From positions 186,001 through 250,000 of the forward strand of contig NZ_JACCCV010000002.1 in assembly GCF_013410115.1 (NCBI RefSeq): a stretch of 64,000 bases of DNA, in the 5' to 3' direction. Shown here in pieces: positions 45,755-53,400 of the stretch (the stretch's first letter is position 1; every line of letters begins with the position of its first letter). The notes beneath the pieces were generated by a model that saw only the letters and a program-made list of their open reading frames with translations, made no database searches and was not told the origin of the DNA. Source of the stretch: Tunturiibacter gelidiferens (GTDB taxonomy: Bacteria; Acidobacteriota; Terriglobia; Terriglobales; Acidobacteriaceae). The position numbers were made by a program, and so were the translations under genes.

Positions 45755-47206
45755 ATGACACCACCCAACAGGAAGATCTTTCTAGAGTTGGTGGAATTTG
45801 GCGACATTTGTCTATTGTTCGGCAGTTTGGGCGGTGCGTATGCCTTTACGTCCGGCCACCGTTTTTTTGGATTTCTTGACTCCCTGGAGACCCGTCATCC
45901 GATACAGGTCTTCCTTGCGACCCTGGTGTTGGCGGTAGTATGGCACGGAATTCTCCGGTCGAATAAGTTTTATCGATCTCGCAGAGTGGATGGGTTTTTT
46001 CGAGAGGTCATGGATGTTTGCATAGCGAGCATGCTTTGCGCGCTATCCTCCTGCGCCTGGCTATGGTTGGTGTGTTCGCACTCGAGACACAGCATCGCAG
46101 AGATTGGTTTGATCAGCGCGGTCTTTGGCTTGATCAGCTTCGCCATCTTCGTATCCACGCGGCTTATCGGGCGAGCCCTAGCGCGAGTGTTCCGTTCGAA
46201 GGGCTATAACCTTCGCCATGTTTTGGTGGTCGGTACGAATCGGCGGGCCCATGGGTTTGCGCAGGATGTAGCACTTCACCCGGAGTGGGGTTACCACCTT
46301 CAGGGTTTCGTTGACGATCAATGGTGGTCTGAAGAGACGGTCGCGTCCAACGCAGGAGCTTTACTGGGAGGGTTGGATTCGATCCCGGCTCTGCTGCGAA
46401 CTCTTCCGGTTGACGAGGTGATCGTGGCTTTGCCATTGGCGTCGTTCTATCAGCAGATAGCCGAGATCGTCGCCTCGTGTCGCGACCACGGGATCGCAGT
46501 GCGAAGCATTGGAACGTTTTTCGACCAGGAACAGACGAAACGAACTGCGTATCTGCAGAGAGGGGTAGGCACGATCACCCTGCATGATGAGTCGTGGAAC
46601 GCATGGGGCTTTATGATAAAGCGGCTCACCGATGCCGTGGTATCGGCGGTGCTGTTGCTGGCGCTGGCTCCGGTCTTTCTTGCGGTTGCGGCGTTGATCC
46701 GGTTGACTTCGAAGGGACCCGTCTTCTTTCGTCAGACCAGAATTGGTTACGGCAAGCGACCTTTTGAGATTTTAAAGTTCAGAACAATGGTGGTGGATGC
46801 CGAGAAGCTCATGGCTCAGGTGGAGCATTTGAATGAGACCAACGGCCCGACCTTCAAGTTGAAGAACGATCCTCGTATTACGCCGTTGGGTAAGTTTCTG
46901 CGTAAGTCGAGTCTCGATGAGATTCCTCAACTCATCAATGTATTTCTTGGAGACATGAGTCTTGTCGGTCCGCGGCCACTTCCAGTGAGAGATTATGAAG
47001 GGTTCTCGAAGGACTGGCACAGGAGACGATTCAGCGTCAAACCCGGAATTACTTGCTTGTGGCAGGTAATGGGGCGAAGCTCAATCAGCTTCGACGAGTG
47101 GATGGCTTTGGATATGCGTTACATCGATCAATGGTCGGTGTGGCTTGATATCAAGATCCTGTTTCAGACGATTCCCGCAGTTTTTCGTGGCTCAGGCGCG
47201 GTGTAG
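45755..47206 (+). CDS. Undecaprenyl-phosphate sugar-1-phosphate transferase (WbaP/WcaJ type)
   Basis: A 483-residue polyisoprenyl-phosphate hexose-1-phosphate transferase that starts EPS synthesis. The N-terminal half has four membrane helices; a CoA-binding-like domain follows (NLRHVLVVGTNRRAHGFAQDV). The C-terminal catalytic domain (about residues 290-483) has FFRQTRIGYGKRPFEILKFRTM, LRKSSLDEIPQLINVFLGDMSLVGPRPLP and FSVKPGITCLWQVMGRSSISF. All conserved Arg/Asp/Glu groups are present. Glucose- or galactose-1-phosphate specificity is not decidable. A terminator follows directly. Confidence 0.94.
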   Translation: MTPPNRKIFLELVEFGDICLLFGSLGGAYAFTSGHRFFGFLDSLETRHPIQVFLATLVLAVVWHGILRSNKFYRSRRVDGFFREVMDVCIASMLCALSSCAWLWLVCSHSRHSIAEIGLISAVFGLISFAIFVSTRLIGRALARVFRSKGYNLRHVLVVGTNRRAHGFAQDVALHPEWGYHLQGFVDDQWWSEETVASNAGALLGGLDSIPALLRTLPVDEVIVALPLASFYQQIAEIVASCRDHGIAVRSIGTFFDQEQTKRTAYLQRGVGTITLHDESWNAWGFMIKRLTDAVVSAVLLLALAPVFLAVAALIRLTSKGPVFFRQTRIGYGKRPFEILKFRTMVVDAEKLMAQVEHLNETNGPTFKLKNDPRITPLGKFLRKSSLDEIPQLINVFLGDMSLVGPRPLPVRDYEGFSKDWHRRRFSVKPGITCLWQVMGRSSISFDEWMALDMRYIDQWSVWLDIKILFQTIPAVFRGSGAV

Positions 47207-47241
47207 TCACACTTTTGCGGCGAGCCACATTGGTAGTCGCG

Positions 47242-47294
47242 GATTCCGAGTAGAGACGAGGCAAGGCGCCTTAAGTCTACTCGGAATCTTTTTT
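47242..47294 (+). terminator. Intrinsic terminator that overlaps the hemA stop codon
   Basis: A perfect 13-bp stem (GATTCCGAGTAGA and its complement, 21-nt loop) plus six T residues, 36 nt after the priming-transferase stop codon. Its 3' arm and T run are the last codons (KKDSE, stop) of the convergent hemA gene. Confidence 0.85.
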
Positions 47295-48557
47295 GCGTGT
47301 GGATTCGCGGAGTGCGGTGAGTTGCGGGTGGAGAAGCTTGGCTGTGAGCGAGCGGGTGAGGGCTTCGACCGCGTCACGTTGTTGCGCGGTAAGGTCGGCG
47401 AGCTTGGATTGTGACCGGGCTAGTTCGGCCTGACGGAGATGTTCGGCCTGCTGCTGAAGGGCTTTGATGGCGGGGACGGCGTCGCGGGACTGGAGACGCT
47501 CCTGATATTTGTCTACTTCCCTGCTGACGATATTCTCGGCTGCGGCGGCTTCTCGGCTGCGGTCAGCGAGGTTGGCCGCGGCTACCTGCTGGAGATCGTC
47601 GATATCGTAGACGAAGCATCCTTCGACCTCGTTCATGCGCGGGTCGACGTCGCGGGGGACAGCGATGTCGATGAAGAACATGGGACGGTTGCGGCGGCGA
47701 TGGAGGAAGTGCTGGCCGTGAGAGCGTCCGAAGATCTTTTGAGGAGCGCCAGTGGAGGTGATGACGATGTCGGCGCGGTCGGCCTGCTCGTAGAGTGACT
47801 CGAAGGGAATGGCTTCGGTGTGAACGGTGAGGCTGCTGAAGTCGGAGGCTATTTTTTCAGCGCGAGACTGGGTGCGGTTGGTGACGAGGATGGATGACGC
47901 GCCTTGCTGGATGAGGTGACGGGCGGCCAGCTCGGACATTTTTCCTGCGCCAACGAGGAGTACGGTCTTTCCGTAGAGAGAGCCAAAGATCTTCCGAGCG
48001 AGATCGACTGCTACCGAGGCGATGGAGACAGAGCTTGAACCTATCTGTGTTTCGGTACGGATCTTTTTTGCGACGGTGAAGGTGCGTTGCATCAGGGCTT
48101 CGAGGTGGGTCGAGACGGCGCCGGCGTCGCGGGCGACAGTGTAGGCCTCTTTCACCTGCCCAAGGATTTGGGGTTCGCCGACGACCATGCTGTCGAGCGA
48201 GCTGGCGACGCGGAAGAGATGGCGGACGGCTTCTCGCTCGCGGAACTCGTAGAGGTGGGGCTGGATGTCGTGCGGCGGGACGGCAAAGTACTCGTGAAGG
48301 AAGCGGAGGAGGTCAGTTTTGGCCTGAGGTGGGGAGGATTCGGCGTCGTCCTGAAGGGTGAGGAGCTCTACCCGGTTGCAGGTGGAGAGGATGAGGCCTT
48401 CACGGACGCCGGGCTGATGGAGAAGGGTGCGGGTTGCGTCGGCCAGGCGCTCGGCGGGGATGGCGAGGCGCTCGCGCACTTCGATGGGCGCAGTGTTGTG
48501 GTTGATGCCGAGGAGGATAAGACGCCCCTGTGTGGATGTGGGCTTGGATTGGTTCAT
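47277..48557 (-). CDS. hemA: Glutamyl-tRNA reductase
   Basis: A 426-residue enzyme for the first step of the C5 route to 5-aminolevulinate. The catalytic cysteine is C60 in LILSTCNRVELL. Also visible: LFRVASSLDSMVVGEPQILGQVKEAY, VDLARKIFGSLYGKTVLLVGAGKMSELAARHL (NADPH domain) and FIDIAVPRDVDPRMNEVEGCFVYDIDDL, all hallmarks of HemA. It overlaps the upstream cytochrome-assembly-like gene by 4 bp (ATGA), so they form an operon. Confidence 0.97.
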   Translation of the reverse strand: MNQSKPTSTQGRLILLGINHNTAPIEVRERLAIPAERLADATRTLLHQPGVREGLILSTCNRVELLTLQDDAESSPPQAKTDLLRFLHEYFAVPPHDIQPHLYEFREREAVRHLFRVASSLDSMVVGEPQILGQVKEAYTVARDAGAVSTHLEALMQRTFTVAKKIRTETQIGSSSVSIASVAVDLARKIFGSLYGKTVLLVGAGKMSELAARHLIQQGASSILVTNRTQSRAEKIASDFSSLTVHTEAIPFESLYEQADRADIVITSTGAPQKIFGRSHGQHFLHRRRNRPMFFIDIAVPRDVDPRMNEVEGCFVYDIDDLQQVAAANLADRSREAAAAENIVSREVDKYQERLQSRDAVPAIKALQQQAEHLRQAELARSQSKLADLTAQQRDAVEALTRSLTAKLLHPQLTALRESTRKKDSE

Positions 48558-49363
48558 GGGGCGGTAAACCTGTGGACTGCCGAGAACTGGTTAGCCGCCC
48601 AGACCGCGAGCACGATCAGGAAGACGAAGCTGGAGAGATAGACGGCGCGGCGCCCGCGAAGGCCGGAGATGCGGCGAATATGGATCATCGCGATATAAAC
48701 GAGCCACATGGCGAAGGCGAGAAGGATCTTGGGATCGCGGAAGTAAGTGGCCCCGACGGTGGCCTGGGCGATGAGTGAGCCGATGAGAAGACCTGCGGTC
48801 ATGCAGGGTAGGCCGAAGATGAGGGCTTTGTGGGCGATCTGATCGGTGGTTTCAAGCGGAGGCAGCCAGGAGATGGTGGGGGACTTCTGCTTGAGGCGGC
48901 GCTCTTGAACCAGATAGAAGAGCGAGGCCAGCAGGGAGAGGAGAAGGGCGGCGTAGGCAGCGAGAAGAAGAGCTACATGGAGAAAGATCCAGCCGGTGTG
49001 GAGGATTGGGAAGGCGGTGCTCTCCTGGCCTGGATGGAAGGCCGGGACAAGGCCGAAGAGAAAGCAGATGGGCAGCAGGAAGATGCCGAGGGAGACGGTG
49101 CGGTATCGGGCATAGACGAGCAGGAAAGCCAGAGCGAGCAGGAGGCCGAGAAAGGACTGAGCTTCGTGGGTGTCGACCGGGAGACGGTGGTGGGCGGCGT
49201 TGAGCATCTCTGCCAGCGAGACGAAGTGGAAGAAGACGGCGGCTACGGTGGCAGGGATGGCGATGTGGCGCCAGCGGGGGCGATCGTAAAGGGCTGCCGG
49301 CAGTACCGCGAGCGCGGCGACGCCGTAGAGTAAGACCGCGACTCTGAGCCAGAGGAGGGACAT
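48554..49363 (-). CDS. CcsA/HemX-like cytochrome c assembly membrane protein
   Basis: A 269-residue protein from ATG 49363 (AGGAGGG-like CCCTCCTCT in the plus strand places the SD before it). It has about 8 membrane helices and the CcmC/CcsA-type region: HTGWIFLHVALLLAAYAALLLSLLASLFYLVQERRLK and LEMLDQIAHKALIFGLPCMTAGLLIGSLIAQ-like (here ETTDQIAHKALIFG). This is the HemX-type gene frequently found 5' to hemA; proteins of this kind handle heme or affect GluTR levels. Its WxWD-like tryptophan-rich loop is not evident. Confidence 0.85.
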   Translation of the reverse strand: MSLLWLRVAVLLYGVAALAVLPAALYDRPRWRHIAIPATVAAVFFHFVSLAEMLNAAHHRLPVDTHEAQSFLGLLLALAFLLVYARYRTVSLGIFLLPICFLFGLVPAFHPGQESTAFPILHTGWIFLHVALLLAAYAALLLSLLASLFYLVQERRLKQKSPTISWLPPLETTDQIAHKALIFGLPCMTAGLLIGSLIAQATVGATYFRDPKILLAFAMWLVYIAMIHIRRISGLRGRRAVYLSSFVFLIVLAVWAANQFSAVHRFTAP

Positions 49364-49595
49364 AGGTGACGTACCGGGTGGTGCTTCGCGGAGTTTTCCG
49401 CAAACATTAAGTATATCGCTTATGAGTTTGATTCTGTGTGGGCGCGAACGGTTTCGCGTGGTCTCATCGAGACTCAAGCTGCTTGTGACGCAGAAGGGAG
49501 GGGTGCCGATTGGATTGCGCTGAGGATCGTGGGGAGACCTAGCGTTGTTGAGGTCAATCGGCCGATCTGTCGGTGATGGTGGTGCGGGTCGCCGG

Positions 49596-49805
49596 CTATC
49601 GAATTGCGATAGACATCGCGTGGATGCGATATATCCCGTACGCGAGAAAGAGCCAGGCAATGACGGAACAGAGAAGGCCGAAGACAATTCCAGCGGCCGC
49701 GCTCGAGTCGGTGCGGAGACCTTTTTCGGGATTCTTTTCGGTTTTGGTTCGGTTTGAAGAGATGAGGTTGAGGGTGATCCCCACCGGCATTGTCATTCTG
49801 GCCAT
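49596..49805 (-). CDS. Small single-pass membrane protein, hypothetical
   Basis: A 69-residue product if started at the ATG at 49805, which follows AAGGACAAG; the longer frame starting at 49862 has no usable SD. The first 35 residues are polar (with NRTKTEKNPEKGLRTD); the C-terminal half is one strong membrane segment (AAGIVFGLLCSVIAWLFLAYGIY). Family not recognised. It lies alone between the hemA operon and pqqE. Confidence 0.5.
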   Translation of the reverse strand: MARMTMPVGITLNLISSNRTKTEKNPEKGLRTDSSAAAGIVFGLLCSVIAWLFLAYGIYRIHAMSIAIR

Positions 49806-49946
49806 GATCTTGTCCTTTTGGAACGAGGACGAGACTACGGGGATGAGAGTTCGATAGGACATCCCTCAAACGATGTACGTTGTTGCGCTCTGACACGGCT
49901 TGGCCGCGAGGAGGAAGATGTGGTTTGTTTCCTTCAGGTTATAGAT

Positions 49947-51032
49947 TCACGAGTTGGCGAGGATGCGGTAGACCCATTGGGATGGAGGCGGTGGTGGGGT
50001 CTGGGTGATGGCGACCAGGTCTGCGTGCAGATCGCTGAGGCTGCAGGCGGGGTCCGTGTTTGCAGGGTCGCCGGTTAGCTGGAAGGCCTGGCAACGGCAG
50101 CCACCGAAGTCGATCTCTCTGCGGTCGCAGTCTGCACAGGGTTCCTTCATCCAGCTTTGGCCGCGGAAGCGGTTGAAGGCCGGCGATTGTTGCCAGAGCC
50201 ATTCGAGGGAGTGGGTGCGGACTGAGTCGAACTCCAGGCCGGGGATGATGGCGGCGGCGTGGCATGGGAGGGCGAGACCAGCGGGGTCGATGAGCATCAT
50301 CTGGCGGCCCCAACCTCCGACGCACGGCTTGGGGTAGCGGGCGTAGTAGTCGGGAAAGACGGCTTGCAGTAGGATGCGGCCGCTTAGGCGTGATTGCGCT
50401 GCCTGGATGAGTTGGACCGAACGCTCTACCTGGCTGGGGGTGGGCATGAGTCGGTCGCGGTTTTTTAGGGCCCAGCCGTAGTACTGGACGTGGGCGACTT
50501 CGATTCTTTGCGGTTCGAGGGACTCGGCGAGGGCGAGGATGTCTTCGAGACGGTCTAGATTTTCGCGGTGGACTACTACGTTGACGGTGAAGGCCATGTC
50601 TTGTTGGCGGATGAGGGTGGCGAGTTTGAGTTTGTGGGCGTGGGCTCGTGCGCCTGCGAATTCGTTGGCCTTTTCTTCATCAGCGTCCTGAAGGCTTAGC
50701 TGGATGTGTTCGAGGCCGGCGTCTTTGAGCTCGATCATGCGGTCAGCGGTGAGGCCTAGGCCTGAGGTGATCATGTTGACGTAGAGGTTCGCTTCCCTGC
50801 CTGCGGCGACGAGTTTTGCGATGTCTGATCGTGCGAGGGGTTCGCCACCGGTGAGATGGAGATGGAGGACGCCTAAAGCTGCGGCTTGGTGGAAGACTCT
50901 TGCCCAGTCTTCGGTTGATAGCTCATCTTCTCCTGACTGCATTTGCAGGGGGTTTGAGCAGTAGACGCAGTGCAGGGGGCAGCGATGGGTGAGTTCGGCT
51001 ACGAGAGAGAGTGGACCGGGAAGTGTCGACAT
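49947..51032 (-). CDS. pqqE: PQQ biosynthesis radical SAM enzyme PqqE
   Basis: A 361-residue radical SAM protein that cross-links Glu and Tyr of PqqA. The SAM [4Fe-4S] motif is CPLHCVYC (about residues 18-25), with TGGEPLARSDI following. The C-terminal SPASM region holds further cysteines (CVGGWG, CADC, FGGCRC, PACSLS). It ends the pqqABCDE run, but is separated from pqqD by 170 bp carrying a dispersed repeat; the SD before its ATG is weak. It is otherwise intact. Confidence 0.96.
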   Translation of the reverse strand: MSTLPGPLSLVAELTHRCPLHCVYCSNPLQMQSGEDELSTEDWARVFHQAAALGVLHLHLTGGEPLARSDIAKLVAAGREANLYVNMITSGLGLTADRMIELKDAGLEHIQLSLQDADEEKANEFAGARAHAHKLKLATLIRQQDMAFTVNVVVHRENLDRLEDILALAESLEPQRIEVAHVQYYGWALKNRDRLMPTPSQVERSVQLIQAAQSRLSGRILLQAVFPDYYARYPKPCVGGWGRQMMLIDPAGLALPCHAAAIIPGLEFDSVRTHSLEWLWQQSPAFNRFRGQSWMKEPCADCDRREIDFGGCRCQAFQLTGDPANTDPACSLSDLHADLVAITQTPPPPPSQWVYRILANS

Positions 51033-51062
51033 ATTCGGCTTACAAGAAAATTGTATGCTTTT

Positions 51063-51202
51063 GCCCTGCGCGGGCGGCGGTCACTTCGTGACTTGTATAC
51101 CCCTTTGGGTGGCGCTCCCGTTGGTCGCGATCAGGAGGCGAAGCCGGTCCACATGTCACGAAGTGACCGCTCCGCGCGTAGCGGTCCCGGCCGGAAGGCC
51201 TT
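51063..51202. repeat. Dispersed 'GGTCACTTCGTGAC' repeat, two facing copies
   Basis: GGTCACTTCGTGAC at 51079-51092 and its complement GTCACGAAGTGACC at 51155-51168 face each other; between them are CTCCCGTTGGTCG and CGATCAGGAGG, also present in the copy at 18167. The element fills the pqqD-pqqE gap. It forms a potential large hairpin in the operon transcript. Confidence 0.75.
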
Positions 51203-51490
51203 CTAGTCCTTGTAGAGAAGGACGCTGCGTGCGTGGAGTTTGTCGAGAAACTGTTTAACCTCGGCGGTGATTTGTGATGAGTCGGTTGTGGCGTGCTTCT
51301 GTTGGAGTTCGATTGTGATTGCTTCGACAGAGCGTTGTCCATCGATGAGGCCGATGATCTCGCTGGCTGCGCCTTTGAGTCGTAGCGCGCCTTCGGGAAC
51401 TAGAAGCATCGCTTCGTCAGGTGAGACGGTTCGAACGCGACAACCTACTGCGAGACGCGGGATTCTCGAGTCTGAGATGGGTTCGCTCAT
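51203..51490 (-). CDS. pqqD: PQQ biosynthesis peptide chaperone PqqD
   Basis: A 95-residue protein. PqqD binds PqqA and presents it to PqqE. The pattern IPRLAVGCRVRTVSPDEAMLLVPEGALRLKGAASEIIGLIDGQRSVEAI..ELQ is the PqqD winged-helix signature. Its ATG overlaps the end of pqqC by 4 bp (ATGA), indicating translational coupling. Length is normal for the family. Confidence 0.95.
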   Translation of the reverse strand: MSEPISDSRIPRLAVGCRVRTVSPDEAMLLVPEGALRLKGAASEIIGLIDGQRSVEAITIELQQKHATTDSSQITAEVKQFLDKLHARSVLLYKD

Positions 51491-52257
51491 GATGCCTCTG
51501 GACGGAAGACGCCGGGCTGTGGAGGGAGCGCTCCGGGTTCGACGTAGCAGTATTGAAGGGCGTCGAGTTGGGCCCACAGCAGAGCACACTTTCGCTCGAG
51601 CGAGCGGACTACCAATGACTGGAGATACGGGGTGTCGGCGTGTTCGGCTGAGTAGTCGAAGGCGAAGGCGGCGTCTTCCGGAGCTTGTGTGAGCCTGCCT
51701 TGGAAGTATGCGAGACCGTTTTGCAGCCAGGGGTAGTGTTTCGCGAGAGCATCCATGCGTAAAGCGATCAGTTGGCCGGCGAATAGTTCGGTGAGTGACG
51801 AAGAGACGGCTTCGAGCAGAGTGCTGTTGGTGACGAGATCGATGTACGCGTCTACGGCGTAGCGAACGCCGGGGAGAATGGCGTGGGTGCGGGTGACGTA
51901 GTCGCGGTCGAGGCCGGCGGCCTCTGCTAGTTGCAGCCACTTTTCGATGCCACCGACACCGGTGTCGCCGTCGTGGTCGACGATGCGTTTTCGCCAGGCG
52001 CGGCGGAAGGCTACATCTTCGGACTTGGAGAGGATGACGGCGTCTTTGATGGGGATGCGGCTCTGGTAGTAGTAGCGATTCAGCACCCAGGCCTGCATCT
52101 GGCCGCGTGTGAGTTGGCCTGCGTGCATGCGCAGATGGAAGGGATGCTGGTAGTGATACATGGCCTCGCCTACCTGCTGGAGGCGCTGGCGTAGCTCAGC
52201 TTTGCTCAACAGAACCGCGTCTGTGTGATCTACAGCGTTATCTCTAGTCCGTCCCAT
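51487..52257 (-). CDS. pqqC: Pyrroloquinoline-quinone synthase PqqC
   Basis: A 256-residue enzyme for the last step, ring closure and eight-electron oxidation to PQQ. Conserved blocks: YHYQHPFHLRMHAGQL, RYYYQSRIPIKDAVILSKSED, RIVDHDGDTGVGGIEKWLQLAEAAGL and the heme-oxygenase-like helix LTELFAGQLIALRMDALAKHYPWLQNGLAYF. It overlaps the pqqB end by 28 bp; the true start could be a little further in. Its 3' end overlaps pqqD by 4 bp. Confidence 0.95.
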   Translation of the reverse strand: MGRTRDNAVDHTDAVLLSKAELRQRLQQVGEAMYHYQHPFHLRMHAGQLTRGQMQAWVLNRYYYQSRIPIKDAVILSKSEDVAFRRAWRKRIVDHDGDTGVGGIEKWLQLAEAAGLDRDYVTRTHAILPGVRYAVDAYIDLVTNSTLLEAVSSSLTELFAGQLIALRMDALAKHYPWLQNGLAYFQGRLTQAPEDAAFAFDYSAEHADTPYLQSLVVRSLERKCALLWAQLDALQYCYVEPGALPPQPGVFRPEAS

Positions 52258-53141
52258 GCCACTTCCCAGCCGGCGTCCTCAACTGTGCGACGCTCCAGAC
52301 TCTGTTCCTGCAAGATCGGGTTGGTGTTGTTGATGTGGGTGTAGATTTTGCGAGTGCCTTTGAGATACTTGAGAGTTTCGAGCGAGCCGTCGGGGCCGCT
52401 AATGGGAAGATGGCCCATGGAACGGGCTAAGGGTGTTCCGGGTTGGATTCGTTGTAGTTCGTCATCGGTCCAGAAGGTTCCATCTATGAAGATAGACGAA
52501 CAGGTGGAGAGAAGGTGCTTCAAGGGCGCGGATACAGAAGGTAGCGCGGGAAGGTAGGCGGCACGTGCTCCTTGAGGATCTTCGAGGATGAGTCCGACGG
52601 TTGCGCCTGTTGGGCCGAGCGCGGTGCGGTCTTCTTCGCTGATGTAGGTAGGGAGACTGTTTGAGAGTGCGATGGGAGTGCAGGTGAGGCCGCCTGCGTT
52701 GAAGCTGACGTTCGGTTCGATTTCGGTCCAGCGGCTTTGTCCGGGGAGACGATCGAGCATCTGGAAGAAGCTGTTTTTTTTGAGGATGCTGATGACTGGG
52801 CGCGTTGCGTAGATGCGGACGGGGGTGAACTCGCGCATGAGGAGGAGACCGAGTACGTGGTCGAGGTCGGCACTGGTAAGGATAATGCCGGCGACGGGGG
52901 TGTTGCGCAGGCCCTTGGTGGGGTCTGGGTGAAGCTCGGGGTTGTTGATGAGCTGTTGGCGGAGATCGGGGGAGGCGTTGATGAGGAACCACGTATCGTC
53001 ATCTGCCGTGACGGCTAGTTGAGACTGGGTTCGCGATTGGATGTGGGGATGATTCTGGCGGAGGGCGGAACAGTTCGTGCAGGTGCAGTTCCATTGGGGA
53101 AGGCCGCCACCCGCGGCGGCCCCCAGGACTTTAATCCTCAC
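52230..53141 (-). CDS. pqqB: PQQ biosynthesis protein PqqB
   Basis: A 303-residue metallo-beta-lactamase-fold protein that hydroxylates the cross-linked Tyr of the PqqA-derived intermediate. Visible: IKVLGAAAGGGLPQWNCTCTNC (residues 3-24), ASPDLRQQL, the metal-site ILTSADLDHVLGLLLMREF (DxDH), LLSTCSSIFIDGTFWTD and GTRKIYTHINNTNP. Length is normal. It follows pqqA after 11 bp. Confidence 0.95.
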   Translation of the reverse strand: MRIKVLGAAAGGGLPQWNCTCTNCSALRQNHPHIQSRTQSQLAVTADDDTWFLINASPDLRQQLINNPELHPDPTKGLRNTPVAGIILTSADLDHVLGLLLMREFTPVRIYATRPVISILKKNSFFQMLDRLPGQSRWTEIEPNVSFNAGGLTCTPIALSNSLPTYISEEDRTALGPTGATVGLILEDPQGARAAYLPALPSVSAPLKHLLSTCSSIFIDGTFWTDDELQRIQPGTPLARSMGHLPISGPDGSLETLKYLKGTRKIYTHINNTNPILQEQSLERRTVEDAGWEVAWDGLEITL

Positions 53142-53152
53142 GGGAACTCTGC

Positions 53153-53239
53153 TTAGAGTTCTACGGGAGCGTAGGAGTTGATCTCGCAGTTAAGGGAAAT
53201 TTCTTCAAAGTCGGGCGTGGCCCAGGTCGACTGTGTCAT
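53153..53239 (-). CDS. pqqA: PQQ precursor peptide PqqA
   Basis: A 28-residue peptide reads MTQSTWATPDFEEI...CEINSYAPVEL; the Glu19-x3-Tyr23 (EINSY) is the pair joined by PqqE to make PQQ, and the flanking order (acidic stretch, E-x3-Y, short tail) fits the family. SD AGAGG lies 9 nt before the ATG. It starts the pqq run, 11 bp before pqqB. Sequence outside the core differs much from the Klebsiella/Methylobacterium peptides, as is usual. Too short for ordinary gene finders. Confidence 0.85.
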   Translation of the reverse strand: MTQSTWATPDFEEISLNCEINSYAPVEL

Positions 53240-53400
53240 TGGATAGAACCTCTCGTGGAAGATCTAAAACTACTGAATATAAGTGTACCGTATCTTGCGG
53301 TTGGTTTGCAGGGAGACGGTAAGGCAACGGCGTGCTGCGCGCACGGCGCGATCGACCATCGAGGCTGACGCGCCTTCGGCGCCTTTCCTGTTGTGTGATT

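Noticed and set aside
51203..51940. 245-codon minus-strand frame as a long PqqD protein
   Set aside because: The upstream part overlaps pqqC in another frame; the conserved PqqD starts at 51490 with an ATGA overlap.
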